Part shown: in pieces, positions 53,702 through 63,374 of the stretch | Layout of the letters: every line of letters starts with the position of its first letter | Position numbering within the stretch: position 1 is the stretch's first letter | NCBI RefSeq assembly: GCF_900109605.1 | Contig: NZ_FOAM01000003.1 | Location: forward strand, 310,001-374,000 | DNA: 64,000 bases | Direction: 5' to 3' | DNA from: Xaviernesmea oryzae | GTDB taxonomy: Bacteria; Pseudomonadota; Alphaproteobacteria; Rhizobiales; Rhizobiaceae | Notes under the pieces: model-generated | The model's database searches: none | What the model was told of the DNA's origin: nothing | The model's input: the letters and a program-made list of their open reading frames with translations, nothing else | Made by a program: the position numbers and the translations under genes

Positions 53702-55765
53702 TCAGATCAACAGCCCATAGCGCATCGCGTCGTAGATCCCGGCATGGATGTTGCGGCTGTGGACGGCATCTCCGATCCGGATCAGATCGAAATCTCCGTT
53801 CGGATTGCTGAGCGGGATTGGCGCCTGCTGCCGGATCAGCGCCTTGTAATCGACCGCGCCTAGATTGCGGGACTGCGGCTTTAGCGCGACGTAAAGATCG
53901 TCCATCGGCAGGGTGCCATATTCGACCACGACCTGCGCCACGCGCCGTTCGGTCGTGTTGCTCGAATAGTCGGAGCCCAGGACCGCCACCAAGGCATTGC
54001 CGTCCCGACGCACAGATTTCAGCCTTGTGTTGATCGTCACCCGCACGCCTGCCTCGACAATCGCCCGCGCATAAGGCGTGTAGTTCATGCCGCCGACTTC
54101 AGGCGCAAAGAGCCGTTCGGGCGAGACCACTTCGAGTTCCACCCCTGCTTTGGCGATCATCTCCGCCGCGCTCATGCCGCCATGGCCGCCGTGATCGTCA
54201 TAGAGCAGAACGGGACCTTCCGGCTTGACCGTGCCGGCCAGAATATCCCAGCTGGACACGACGAGCTCCTCGCCAGCGGTCAGCGGCGGCGTGTGGGCGA
54301 TTCCGCCGGTGGCGATCACCACGACATCCGGAGCCCGGGCACGCACATCCTCCTCCTCGGCGAAGACGTTATATTCGATCGGCACCCCAAGGCGGGCCAG
54401 TTCCGACAGGCGCCAGTCGATGATGCCGATCAGTTCGCGCCGACGGGGATTGCGGGCGGCGAGCCGCACTTGCCCACCGGCTTCGCCGCTGGCCTCCAAC
54501 ACCTCGACCTGATGACCGCGCTCGGCCAACACCCGCGCCGCCTCAAGGCCCGCAGGGCCTGCGCCGATGACGAGCGCCTTGCGCCGCGGGCCGTCTGTCG
54601 GCCGGATGATATGGGGAATGGTGGCTTCGCGCCCCGTTGCGGCATTGTGGATGCAGAGTGCGCCGCCGCCTTCATAGATGCGGTCGAGACAATAGGTTGC
54701 GCCGACGCAAGGGCGAATGCGATCCTCGATCCCTGCCTCGATCTTGCGCACGATGTGCGGATCGGCAATGTGCGCGCGCGTCATGCCGACCATGTCGAGC
54801 TTGCCCTCGGCAATGGCATGGCGGGCGGTGGCGACATCGGCAATGCGGGCGGCGTGGAAGACCGGAAAGCGGGTCGCGGCCCGCACTTCCCCGGCGAAAT
54901 CGAGATGGGGCGAGGCGGCCATGCCCTGAATCGGGATGACGTCGGTGAGCGGCGCATCATGATCGATATGGCCTCGGATGACGTTGAGGAAATCGACCTT
55001 GCCGGTGCCGACCAGCCGGCGACAGATTTCGATGCCGTCTTCCTTGGTCAGTCCGATATCCCATTGCTCATCGGCCACCAGGCGGAAGCCGACGATGAAA
55101 GCGTCGCCCACAGCCTTGCGTACGGCCGCCAGCACCATATTGGAAAAACGCGTGCGATTTTCCAGCGAACCGCCGAAGTCGTCCTCGCGCTGGTTGGTGG
55201 CGGGCGACCAGAAGGCGTCCAGCAGATGGCCATAGGCCTCGATCTCGATCCCGTCGAGGCCGGCCTCCTGCATGCGCTGGGCTGCGGCAGCATAATCGGC
55301 GACGATGCGGTCGATATCCCAGTCTTCGATCGTCTTCGGCATGGCACGATGCGCCGCCTCCTTGACCGGCGACGGGCTGAGGACCGGCAGCCAGTCGCCC
55401 TTGTTCCAGCTCGTTCGCCGGCCAAGATGGGTCAGCTGGATCATCACCGCCGTGCCGTGTTCGTGGCACTCGTCGGCCAGCCGCTTCATCCAGGGCACGA
55501 TCTCGTCGCGGAAGGCGAAGAGATTGCCGAAGGCGGGCGGCGAATCTTCGGACACGATCGCCGAGCCTGCCGTCATCGTCATCGCCACCCCGCCCTTTGC
55601 CTTTTCCACATGGTAGAGGCGGTAGCGATCCTTGGGCATGCCGTCTTCGGAGTAGGCCGGCTCATGCGCCGTCGACATGATCCGGTTTCTCAGGGTCAGA
55701 TGCTTGAGCTGGAAAGGCTGGAGCAGCGGATCACGGGCGTTTTGCTGGGCAAGCGGCATCGACAT
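53702..55765 (-). CDS. DgcA-like NADH:flavin oxidoreductase with NAD(P)-binding domain
   Basis: This 687-residue flavoenzyme is built like trimethylamine dehydrogenase and dimethylglycine-catabolism protein DgcA. An N-terminal FMN TIM barrel (about 12-370; LRNRIMSTAH, IQLTHLGRR, DGIEIEAYGHLLDAFWSP) is followed by a cluster region, then a Rossmann domain with VIGAGPAGLEAARVLAERGH near residue 395. The cluster region reads CVGATYC...LC: three Cys at positions of the CxxCxxC-x12-C set, with Ala at the second. Substrate is inferred: demethylation of dimethylglycine or a relative such as stachydrine. The ATG follows AGGACCC. It may act downstream of the GbcA-like enzyme at the left edge. Confidence 0.75.
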   Translation of the reverse strand: MSMPLAQQNARDPLLQPFQLKHLTLRNRIMSTAHEPAYSEDGMPKDRYRLYHVEKAKGGVAMTMTAGSAIVSEDSPPAFGNLFAFRDEIVPWMKRLADECHEHGTAVMIQLTHLGRRTSWNKGDWLPVLSPSPVKEAAHRAMPKTIEDWDIDRIVADYAAAAQRMQEAGLDGIEIEAYGHLLDAFWSPATNQREDDFGGSLENRTRFSNMVLAAVRKAVGDAFIVGFRLVADEQWDIGLTKEDGIEICRRLVGTGKVDFLNVIRGHIDHDAPLTDVIPIQGMAASPHLDFAGEVRAATRFPVFHAARIADVATARHAIAEGKLDMVGMTRAHIADPHIVRKIEAGIEDRIRPCVGATYCLDRIYEGGGALCIHNAATGREATIPHIIRPTDGPRRKALVIGAGPAGLEAARVLAERGHQVEVLEASGEAGGQVRLAARNPRRRELIGIIDWRLSELARLGVPIEYNVFAEEEDVRARAPDVVVIATGGIAHTPPLTAGEELVVSSWDILAGTVKPEGPVLLYDDHGGHGGMSAAEMIAKAGVELEVVSPERLFAPEVGGMNYTPYARAIVEAGVRVTINTRLKSVRRDGNALVAVLGSDYSSNTTERRVAQVVVEYGTLPMDDLYVALKPQSRNLGAVDYKALIRQQAPIPLSNPNGDFDLIRIGDAVHSRNIHAGIYDAMRYGLLI

Positions 55766-56053
55766 CGTCAGGGTCCTGTCGGGCGGTCGCTGGGGAGGAG
55801 GAAGGCTGCTTCGTCAGGCGGCAATCCCATGGTTGAAGGCGCAGTGTCGAACGCGCCCTTGCGCAATTCCATGTCCATTTACGCCAGCGCCCGGCCTTAT
55901 CGCGCCGTTTTCAAGGCAAGGGCGTTGGTGCGATGGACGTAACGCTTCTTGGCGAAACCGGATCGCATGCGCGCCACATCCCGCAAGCCGCGCCTATCCC
56001 GTGATCAGCAACAGGAAGCGCATCGTCTTTCCGGCTGCAACGTAAGATAAAAC

Positions 56054-57403
56054 TTACTGCACCCTAACCGGATCGGCAAAGCGCCCGGCGACATCCTCGA
56101 GCGTGGCATCGATATCCTTGGGGCGGCCGTAGAAATAGCCTTGACCCAGCCGGCAGCCGAGCGCCTTCAGCTTCATGGCCTCGGCCGGCGTCTCGATGCC
56201 CTCCGCCACCACGTCGAGGTTCAGGCCCTCGCACATGGCGATGATCGCCTTGACGATATGTTCGCTGGCCTTGTCGGTGGCGATGCGCGAGACGAAGGCA
56301 CGGTCGATCTTGACCTTGTCGAAGGCGAAATCGCGCAGGCGGCAAAGGCTCGATTGTCCGGTGCCGAAATCGTCCAATGCGACATGAATGCCGGCGGCAC
56401 GCAGTTCGGCGACGATATCCTGCGCCATGTCGGCATCGGCCATGACGGCGGTTTCCGTGATCTCGATGATCAGACGGCGAGGATCCAATCCCGTCTGGCG
56501 GCAGATCGACAGGATGTTGCCGGCGATCGAGAGATCGACGAACTGGGCGGAGGAGAGGTTGAAGGACAGAAACAGGTCTTTCGGCCAGGCAAGTGCCGCG
56601 CGCGCCGCCTTACGAAACAGGGTTTCCGTCAGCCGGTCGATAAAGCCGTGATCCTCGGCCAGCGGCACGAAGACGGCAGGCGAGATGGTGCCGAGATCGG
56701 GATCGTTCCAGCGAGCGAGCGCCTCGAAGCCGACGAGCCGGTCGCTGGAGAGATCGACGATCGGCTGGAAATGCACGTCCACCTCGTCGGAAATGATTGC
56801 ATTGCGCAAAGCCTGCTCGATCTGCGTCCGTCGGCGCATCTCCTCGGCGATCTGCTGGCTGTAAATGGTAATCTGCGCGCGACCACGCCGCTTGGCGCGG
56901 TAAAGCGCCGTGCTGGCATTCTTCATCAGCGCATCGAAATCCTCGCCGGCGAAGGGATAGATGGCAAAGCCGAAGGAGGCCGACAGGCGGATATGGCGCT
57001 CGCCGATCTCAAAGGGTGCGGACAGCACATCCTTCAGCATCATGCCGACCTTCTCCGCGCCCTTCTGCTCGAAGACCAACGGCAGAACGAGGCCAAACTG
57101 ATCGCCCGATATGCGCACCACGGTCGCGCCATCCGGCAGGCAGGCCTTCATTCGTTGCGCCACCTGGCGCAGGATGTCATCGCCGGCACGCGGGCCCAAA
57201 AGATCGTTGATCGGCTTGAACCCGTCGAGATTGGCCAGCGCGATGGTGAAAGGAGCGGGATCTTCCGCGCGCTCGTCGGCGATGCGGCGCACTTCCTGGC
57301 CCATCCACGCGGCATTGCCGAGACCTGTCAACTTGTCGGTCGACATCTCTCCGTCCAGGCCGGCGAAGCTCTTGTGCTCGCGCATGAGGCCGACAGCAGT
57401 CAT
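56054..57403 (-). CDS. Cytosolic GGDEF-EAL protein with degenerate cyclase site
   Basis: This protein of 449 residues has no TM. The GGDEF domain (about 20-180) is decayed: the metal aspartate of DxDxFK is replaced (ANLDGFK), the signature reads SGDQF, and the GHxxGD histidine is Pro. The EAL domain (about 190-440) looks intact: HFQPIVD, FEALARW, NLSSAQF, EITETAV, DDFGTGQSSL, VKIDR, EGIETPAEA and GQGYFYGRP. It is thus probably a c-di-GMP phosphodiesterase whose GGDEF domain may bind GTP as an effector. Ribosome binding context is weak. It is downstream of the PAS-REC gene on the same strand (249-base gap). Confidence 0.82.
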   Translation of the reverse strand: MTAVGLMREHKSFAGLDGEMSTDKLTGLGNAAWMGQEVRRIADERAEDPAPFTIALANLDGFKPINDLLGPRAGDDILRQVAQRMKACLPDGATVVRISGDQFGLVLPLVFEQKGAEKVGMMLKDVLSAPFEIGERHIRLSASFGFAIYPFAGEDFDALMKNASTALYRAKRRGRAQITIYSQQIAEEMRRRTQIEQALRNAIISDEVDVHFQPIVDLSSDRLVGFEALARWNDPDLGTISPAVFVPLAEDHGFIDRLTETLFRKAARAALAWPKDLFLSFNLSSAQFVDLSIAGNILSICRQTGLDPRRLIIEITETAVMADADMAQDIVAELRAAGIHVALDDFGTGQSSLCRLRDFAFDKVKIDRAFVSRIATDKASEHIVKAIIAMCEGLNLDVVAEGIETPAEAMKLKALGCRLGQGYFYGRPKDIDATLEDVAGRFADPVRVQ

Positions 57404-57652
57404 GTTTTACCCGGTTCGAACTGGTTCATTTCGCAACCACAACAATGCCGAGTACAAACTTAACAATTCTTGACGAAGGCCTCCCTAGATCTGGTTTTTC
57501 GCGCACTGATTGGAACTTTATGTTCGCTTACCGAAGCGGGGAAAAAGGTGAGTTCAAAGCCTTAGGCTTCGTGACCGCTCAGCATGCCGGGTTCTGGTCA
57601 AGGCATGGACTCCCGAGGTGCGTGTATTGAAAGACGCAACTCGGGATGGAAT

Positions 57653-59377
57653 TCACAGGGCTTGGCCAGCCTGGTCTTCCGCCTGAACAAAACGGTGATA
57701 GAGCGCTTCGACCCGTTCGGGGCTGACAGGCTTCATCAGGCGTGCGCCGATGGCGAGCGTCTCCATCTCGCTATCCTCCATATCGGCGGCCTGGGTGGTG
57801 ACCACGACGATGGGCGTGGCGGCGCGGCCCTCTTCCGCTTCGGCATCGCGAATGGCGCGGATCGCCGGCCGCCCGCTCATCACCGGCATGGCCAGATCCA
57901 TCAGCACCAGCTTCGGCCGATGCGTCCGCCAGAGCGCCACGGCCTCTTCGCCATTCGTCGCGATCTTGAAGGACAGGCCGAGGCCATCGAGGATCTGGGC
58001 AAAGACGATCTGGTTGATGTCATTGTCTTCGGCCACGAGAACGTCGATCGGGGACTCGGCGGCAGGCTGCGTGCCCGCGGCGCCAGCGCCAAGGCCGAAC
58101 TCGCCATCCAGATCGGTCTGCATCGACAGTCCGACGGTCATGATCTGCGCCGCCAGGTCTTCGGCGGAGATGGCGAGCGAGACGGGCAGCTGCGGCAGCC
58201 CGACGAACAGGCCGGCGGGTGGCGTGCCCAGGCTTTCATCGAAAAGCAGGAGGTTGGGCGTCAGACCGCTCTCGCCCAACGCGGCCTCGAGCGCCTTCAG
58301 CTGATCGAAGGAGGCGACGATGCCGACATCGCAGGACAGTTCCGTCAAGGCGGAGAAGAACCGCTGCTCGATGGCTGGGCATGGCGTCACCAGCACTACC
58401 CGCAGGCGATAAGAGCCACCGGCATCGCCCGGCAGGCCCATGGCCGGCGCATCGACGATGCGCGTCATGTCGAGCGCGCGGAAAGGATCATAAAGGCTCT
58501 GGCCCGGCTCGAACCGGCTGACATCGGCATGCGGCACCACGCCAAGCGGCCCCTCGCCCTCTCCGGCAATGCCGAAGCCGGTGACGACCTGCGTGACATC
58601 GCTGAAATAAGTGACGAGCAGCGCATCTGCCGGACTGCCGACACGGAATTTGTGGACGATGGCCCAAAGATCCTCGCCGTCAGCCATGACGATCTGCTGG
58701 GCGTTGGTGTGCAGCACGCCCGTTTCCAGAACCTCGCGGTCGCTCAGCTCATAGCGCTCGGCAAAATCGGCATCGACGAGATCCCAGACCGAACGACCGA
58801 GAATGGCGTTGGCGGCCATGCCATGCATGGCGCAGAAAGCCTTGTTGACGGCGACGTAGTTGAGGTCGCGGTCCTTGACGCAAACCGCATTGGGCAGATC
58901 GTCGAGGATGCGCTCGGTCAGCTCGATGCGCTCGCGGTCGAGCTGCATCTCTTCCTCATGCAGCTTCTGCGAGGTGAGATCGGTGATCAGAACCAGGCCG
59001 ATGCCATTGGAAAGCCGTCTTTTGCTGATGTTGATCCAGCTACGGCGGGAGAGCTGCTCGACGCTTTCGAAGCGCTCGCGCCAGTGCAGCGACAGACGAG
59101 TGGAAATCCACTCCTCGCGCCCGGTCCGGCGGCGGGTATTTTCAAACTGGGTGCCGACGCCAACGCCGGCATCATAAAGTGCGCCAAGAAAGTCGCGCAG
59201 GCGCGTGCCGCGTTCGATGAAGGACGGAGCGATCGGAAAAATGCCCAGCACGGCGCGGGCCGCAAACAGCAGCCGATCCTGACGGTCCCAGACCATCAGC
59301 GCCATACCTAAGCCGTTTGCCACCAGATCCAGAAGCGGCTGCTCGTCGTGGGCGTCCGGCGACGCACTGTCCATCAT
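57653..59377 (-). CDS. PAS-PAS-REC protein without histidine kinase domain
   Basis: This encodes a 574-residue soluble protein. Two PAS-like regions occupy about 10-145 and 150-265 (LDDLPNAVCVKDRDLNYVAV in the second). A middle segment (about 320-420) has REC-like strands but no acidic pocket. The C-terminal receiver (about 445-565) has all key residues: VLVAEDND, LMDLAMP with the phosphoacceptor Asp, VVTT, and MKP. No HisKA or HATPase lies between, so it resembles a hybrid kinase that has lost its catalytic core and must be phosphorylated by another kinase. Two start ATGs are adjacent (59377 and 59374). A partner is not encoded nearby; the GGDEF-EAL gene downstream is a possible output. Confidence 0.75.
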   Translation of the reverse strand: MMDSASPDAHDEQPLLDLVANGLGMALMVWDRQDRLLFAARAVLGIFPIAPSFIERGTRLRDFLGALYDAGVGVGTQFENTRRRTGREEWISTRLSLHWRERFESVEQLSRRSWINISKRRLSNGIGLVLITDLTSQKLHEEEMQLDRERIELTERILDDLPNAVCVKDRDLNYVAVNKAFCAMHGMAANAILGRSVWDLVDADFAERYELSDREVLETGVLHTNAQQIVMADGEDLWAIVHKFRVGSPADALLVTYFSDVTQVVTGFGIAGEGEGPLGVVPHADVSRFEPGQSLYDPFRALDMTRIVDAPAMGLPGDAGGSYRLRVVLVTPCPAIEQRFFSALTELSCDVGIVASFDQLKALEAALGESGLTPNLLLFDESLGTPPAGLFVGLPQLPVSLAISAEDLAAQIMTVGLSMQTDLDGEFGLGAGAAGTQPAAESPIDVLVAEDNDINQIVFAQILDGLGLSFKIATNGEEAVALWRTHRPKLVLMDLAMPVMSGRPAIRAIRDAEAEEGRAATPIVVVTTQAADMEDSEMETLAIGARLMKPVSPERVEALYHRFVQAEDQAGQAL

Positions 59378-59768
59378 TCCTGCGGCCCTTCATAACCCTT
59401 ACGCCACATGACAAATCGCCGTTCCAAAGACGCGCTGCAAAAAAGGCAAGGCGTTCCCGGTACGGCTCAGGCATGCTGACGGAAGGCCCCTTGGCCTGCC
59501 GGGAAGGCGTGATCCGTCCGTGTCAGCACACGGGGCCGGTCTTCCCGACCCCGATTTCATGTGGGTCAGTATGATAAGTTTTACAGTCTTTCCTTAAGCG
59601 GGGCTTAAGCGGGAGTTGCGAAATCCAGCATGAAAACAAAGGGCTGCGAAATAATTGCGTCAGCTTGAAATCCCAGATTGCAAAGATAAGGCCGAAATCA
59701 TGAGAAGTTTTGCCTGAGAAAGGTCGATCGAGCGTTTCCAAGGGCTTGGAAATAAGGGAAAATGCGGC
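59378..59768. other. Divergent intergenic region between PAS-REC gene and mutL
   Basis: No gene is supported. A GC-rich imperfect hairpin CGGGGCCGG/CCCGACCCCG lies at about 59530-59552 without a T-run. Both promoters must lie here, but none was recognised with confidence. Confidence 0.3.
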
Positions 59769-61700
59769 ATGACCATTCGCCAGCTTCCAGAAACCCTGAT
59801 CAACCAGATTGCCGCGGGCGAAGTGATCGAACGTCCCGCCAGCGCTGCCAAGGAACTGATCGAAAACGCGCTGGATGCCGGCGCGCGGCGCATCGAGATC
59901 GCCACGGCCGGTGGCGGCAAGACGCTTTTGCGAATTACCGACGATGGTTGCGGCATGGGCGCAGATGATCTGACCCTCGCCGTGCGCCGCCATTGCACCT
60001 CGAAACTCGAAGGCGGCCTGCAGGCCATTCGCACCCTTGGGTTTCGCGGCGAAGCGCTGCCCTCGATCGGCTCCGTCTCGCGCCTGCGGATCACCAGCCG
60101 GCCCCAGACATCAAGCGAAGGCGCGGAAATCCTGGTCGAGGGCGGGCGGCTGACGCCGGTGCGCCCCGCGCCCGCCAATCGCGGCACGATCGTCGAGGTG
60201 CGCGATCTGTTCTTCGCCACGCCGGCGCGACTGAAATTCATGAAGAGCGAGCGCGCCGAGGCATCGGCCATATCCGAGGTCGTCCGCCGCATGGCGATTG
60301 CCTTTCCGCAGGTGCGCTTCGTGCTGTCGGGAAGCGACCGCGCGACGCTCGAATTCGCTGCCACGGGCGACGACCGGCTGGAGCGGATCGCCCAGGTTCT
60401 AGGGCGGGACTTCCGCGAGAATGCGCTGGAGATCGATGCCGAGCGCGAAGGCGTGGCACTGTCGGGTTTTGCCGGGCTGCCCACCTTCAACAGGGGCAAT
60501 TCGCTGCAGCAATATGCCTTCGTCAACGGCCGGCCGGTGCAGGACAAGCTGATCTTCCAGGCGCTGCGCGCGGCCTATGCCGAGACCATTCCGCAGGGAC
60601 GCTATCCGGTGGCGGTGCTGTCGATCGACATCGACCCGGCGCTGGTGGACGTAAATGTCCATCCGGCCAAATCCGACGTGCGCTTTCGCGATTCCGGGCT
60701 CGTGCGCGGGCTGATCATCGGCGCCATCCGCCAGGCGCTGGCATTGGGGGGAGACAGAGCGTCCAGCACCGGAACGGCCGGCCTGATGCGGGCCTTTCGC
60801 CCTGAAGGAGGCAGCCCGTCGTCGGCTCCCTGGCAGAGGCCATCCGCCGCTTCCGCATCATCGGCGCCGACGACTGCGACAGGCATGCGCCCCTTCAGCC
60901 CCCATCACGGCGAGAGGCCTCCTGGGGACTGGAGTCTTGATCGTTCGCCCTATCGGCCTTTTGCCCAGCCGGCAGGATGGCCGGCAACCGATATTGCCGC
61001 GACTTCACCATCGGGCTCCTCAGGTTTTGCGGAGGCTGCACAGGCCGCGTTTGCCAGCTTGCTGACGCCATCGGCCCGCTCGGACTCAAGGGATGCTGCG
61101 CCGGCGCCCGAAGAGCTGCGCCATCCGCTTGGCGCGGCCCGCGCGCAGATCCATGAGAATTACATCGTCGCCCAGACGGAGGACGGGCTGGTGATCGTGG
61201 ACCAGCATGCCGCCCATGAACGGCTGGTGTTCGAAGCGCTGCGCCGAGGGCTTCGAGAGCGGCCGGTCGCGGCACAGACGCTGCTGATCCCCGATATCGT
61301 CGATCTTCCGGATGAGGATTGCGACAGGCTCATGGAGCAGGCCGAGGCTTTTCGCCCCCTAGGCCTGGCGATCGAGCGCTTCGGCCCTGGCGCCATTGCC
61401 GTGCGCGAGACGCCGGCGATGCTGGGGAAGGTCGACGTGCCCGGCCTGATCCGGGCGCTGGCCGACGAACTCGCAGAATGGGATACGGCAAACGGACTGT
61501 CGGCCCGGCTGGAGCATGTGGCCGCCACCATGGCCTGCCACGGCTCGGTGCGCTCCGGCCGGCGGCTGCGGATCGAGGAGATGAACGCGCTGCTGCGCGA
61601 GATGGAGGCTACCCCCGGCTCCGGCCAGTGCAATCACGGCCGGCCCACCTACATCGCGCTGAAGCTCGGCGATATCGAGCGGCTGTTCGGCCGCTCCTGA
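59769..61700 (+). CDS. mutL: DNA mismatch repair protein MutL (endonuclease type)
   Basis: MutL links mismatch recognition by MutS to strand removal. The 643-residue protein has the GHKL ATPase motifs [41 protein letters not shown] variable Ser/Pro-rich linker (about 335-445) precedes a C-terminal domain with the complete endonuclease motif DQHA-x2-E-x4-E ([12 protein letters not shown], about 478-489), plus ACHGSVRSG and QCNHGRPT. It is therefore of the nicking type used by bacteria lacking MutH. The ATG follows AAGGGAAAATGCGGC. Confidence 0.95.
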   Translation: MTIRQLPETLINQIAAGEVIERPASAAKELIENALDAGARRIEIATAGGGKTLLRITDDGCGMGADDLTLAVRRHCTSKLEGGLQAIRTLGFRGEALPSIGSVSRLRITSRPQTSSEGAEILVEGGRLTPVRPAPANRGTIVEVRDLFFATPARLKFMKSERAEASAISEVVRRMAIAFPQVRFVLSGSDRATLEFAATGDDRLERIAQVLGRDFRENALEIDAEREGVALSGFAGLPTFNRGNSLQQYAFVNGRPVQDKLIFQALRAAYAETIPQGRYPVAVLSIDIDPALVDVNVHPAKSDVRFRDSGLVRGLIIGAIRQALALGGDRASSTGTAGLMRAFRPEGGSPSSAPWQRPSAASASSAPTTATGMRPFSPHHGERPPGDWSLDRSPYRPFAQPAGWPATDIAATSPSGSSGFAEAAQAAFASLLTPSARSDSRDAAPAPEELRHPLGAARAQIHENYIVAQTEDGLVIVDQHAAHERLVFEALRRGLRERPVAAQTLLIPDIVDLPDEDCDRLMEQAEAFRPLGLAIERFGPGAIAVRETPAMLGKVDVPGLIRALADELAEWDTANGLSARLEHVAATMACHGSVRSGRRLRIEEMNALLREMEATPGSGQCNHGRPTYIALKLGDIERLFGRS

Positions 61701-61921
61701 GACAGGCACATGGACGTGGGCAGGATGAGGCGGCGTCTTTTTTCGCTGTGGTGTCCACTTTGCGGCAAAAGGACCTGACGCGAGATAGGACCTCTTGAAC
61801 AGACGGGCGCGCGGCGGCACGATTACGCCTCTTTCAGCCTGCGGGATTTGCATGGATCATGGGCTATGATAGAGGCCGGAGTGCGCCAGGCGCGCGGATG
61901 ATGAGGCGAGGTCGAGACAGC

Positions 61922-62146
61922 ATGAACCGGTTTGAGCCGAGCGGCGACAGGGAAGCCAAGATCCGGTATCTCGACGGCGATTTCCAGGTCGTGCTGCCGG
62001 GCAGCCATGTCACCTGCGCCATCACCGGCCGCACGATTCCCATGGATGAGCTGCGCTATTGGAGCGTCGCCCGTCAGGAACCCTATGTCGACGCCGCCGC
62101 CGCTTTCGAAGCGGAAAAGCGGGCGGGTGCGCTGCCAGGCCAATAA
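61922..62146 (+). CDS. DUF2093 family protein (74 residues)
   Basis: This small conserved protein begins MNRFEPSGDREAKIRYLDGD and has the block FQVVLPGSHVTCAITGRTIPM, with a lone Cys, then DELRYWSVARQEPYVDAAAA, matching DUF2093 as I recall it. Function unknown. It follows mutL after 221 bases and is convergent with lpxK. The in-frame extension upstream is arginine-rich and not conserved-looking, so the ATG at 61922 is preferred. Confidence 0.75.
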   Translation: MNRFEPSGDREAKIRYLDGDFQVVLPGSHVTCAITGRTIPMDELRYWSVARQEPYVDAAAAFEAEKRAGALPGQ

Positions 62147-62213
62147 GCCGGCGCTGCGCGATCCACAGGCAAGCGCGCAATTGACCCACCCTTCCAGACT
62201 TTCGACCTCTTTT

Positions 62214-63251
62214 TCATGCTTTCGCGGCACCCAGGAGCCGCGCGCGGCTATTCGTCATCGCCTGATCGATCAGCCGGCCGGGCGCGGCGGGATCGTCAAA
62301 AGCCAGTTCCACCTCGATCACCGCGCTTTCGGCCAAAAGCCGGCCAGAGATGCCGGGGCCGGCGGCAAGTCGCACGTGATCCTTGGCCGTCGTTACCAGC
62401 CGCAGGCCACCCGTCTGCGCCCTGGCCATCAGATCGGCAATCTCCTGCGCCGTCAGCAGGTGATGATCGGCGAAAACCTGCGTCTCGACGATCTCGGCCC
62501 CGGCCTCCCGCAGCGTGACGAAGAACTTCTCCGGATCGGCGATACCGACCCAGGCCAGCACGCGCTGCCCCTGCAGCGGCAGCGTGTCGGCACGGCGCAA
62601 GTTTGCCTCGATCACCGGCTTGCCGGCGCGTGCCACCTGGCGCACCACGGGATCGGCTGCCGTTCCCTGCCCGATCTTCAGCAAGACCGAGAGCTGACGG
62701 ATCTGTTCCGCCATCGGCGCGCGCAAGGGGCCGGCAGGTAGCGGCAGGCCGTTGCCGATGCCACGCCTGGAATCGATGACAAGCACGGCGAGATCGAAGC
62801 GCAGCCGGGCACTCTGGAAGCCGTCATCCATGATGATCAGATCGGCGCCGTTTTCGGCCAGACGGCGCGCGCCCTCGATGCGCTTGCGGCAGACCACGGT
62901 CATCGCCTCACGCGCGAGAAGCAGAGGCTCGTCGCCGACCCGCTCGGCGCTGTCACGTGCCGGATCCACCAGGGTCGCCCGCTTTGCCTGGCCGCCATAG
63001 CCCCGGCTCAGGAAACCTGGGGTCAGCCCCCTCGCCCGCGCGGCCCGGGCAAGCGCAATGGCGGTCGGCGTCTTGCCGGCGCCGCCGACGGTGAAATTGC
63101 CGACGCAGATCACCGGCACCTCCGCCGTGCCGCCGGCCGGCCGGCGCATGCGCCGCGCAGTCAGGCGGCCATAGGCCCAGCCGAATGGGGCAAGCGCCCA
63201 GGCCTTCAACCCGCGCGGCTGCCACCAGAAGAGAGGTGCTTGCGAGACCAT
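62214..63251 (-). CDS. lpxK: Tetraacyldisaccharide 4'-kinase
   Basis: LpxK phosphorylates the 4' position of the lipid A precursor at the inner membrane. The 345-residue protein has an N-terminal membrane-associating region (WWQPRGLKAWALAPFGWAYG), a P-loop GNFTVGGAGKTPTA near residue 52 and MDDGFQSARL near residue 135, the place of the catalytic Asp. TTAKDHVRL near residue 300 is also typical. The ATG at 63251 follows AAAGGACGGC. The gene is separate from kdtA/waaA, which is not in view. It is upstream-flanked by a partial HAD gene on the same strand. Confidence 0.92.
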   Translation of the reverse strand: MVSQAPLFWWQPRGLKAWALAPFGWAYGRLTARRMRRPAGGTAEVPVICVGNFTVGGAGKTPTAIALARAARARGLTPGFLSRGYGGQAKRATLVDPARDSAERVGDEPLLLAREAMTVVCRKRIEGARRLAENGADLIIMDDGFQSARLRFDLAVLVIDSRRGIGNGLPLPAGPLRAPMAEQIRQLSVLLKIGQGTAADPVVRQVARAGKPVIEANLRRADTLPLQGQRVLAWVGIADPEKFFVTLREAGAEIVETQVFADHHLLTAQEIADLMARAQTGGLRLVTTAKDHVRLAAGPGISGRLLAESAVIEVELAFDDPAAPGRLIDQAMTNSRARLLGAAKA

Positions 63252-63374
63252 GCCGTCCTTTCGTGCATGAAAGCATCGAACCGTTTCCCATTGACGGGAC
63301 ACGACACAACGCGTTGAGGGCTTGGTAGCCCACCAGAGCCGCGGACTGTGGCTCCTATCCTTCGGTCCGATGCT

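Noticed and set aside
54182-55942. 586-codon open frame on the plus strand
   Set aside because: It is antisense to the DgcA-like flavoenzyme with recognisable FMN and Rossmann motifs.
57404-57430. tRNA-like GGTTCGAA at 57412
   Set aside because: The sequence around it does not form a cloverleaf or an acceptor stem; it is a chance match in the upstream region of the GGDEF-EAL gene.
57584-59311. 575-codon open frame on the plus strand
   Set aside because: It is antisense to the PAS-REC gene, where the receiver motifs are unmistakable.
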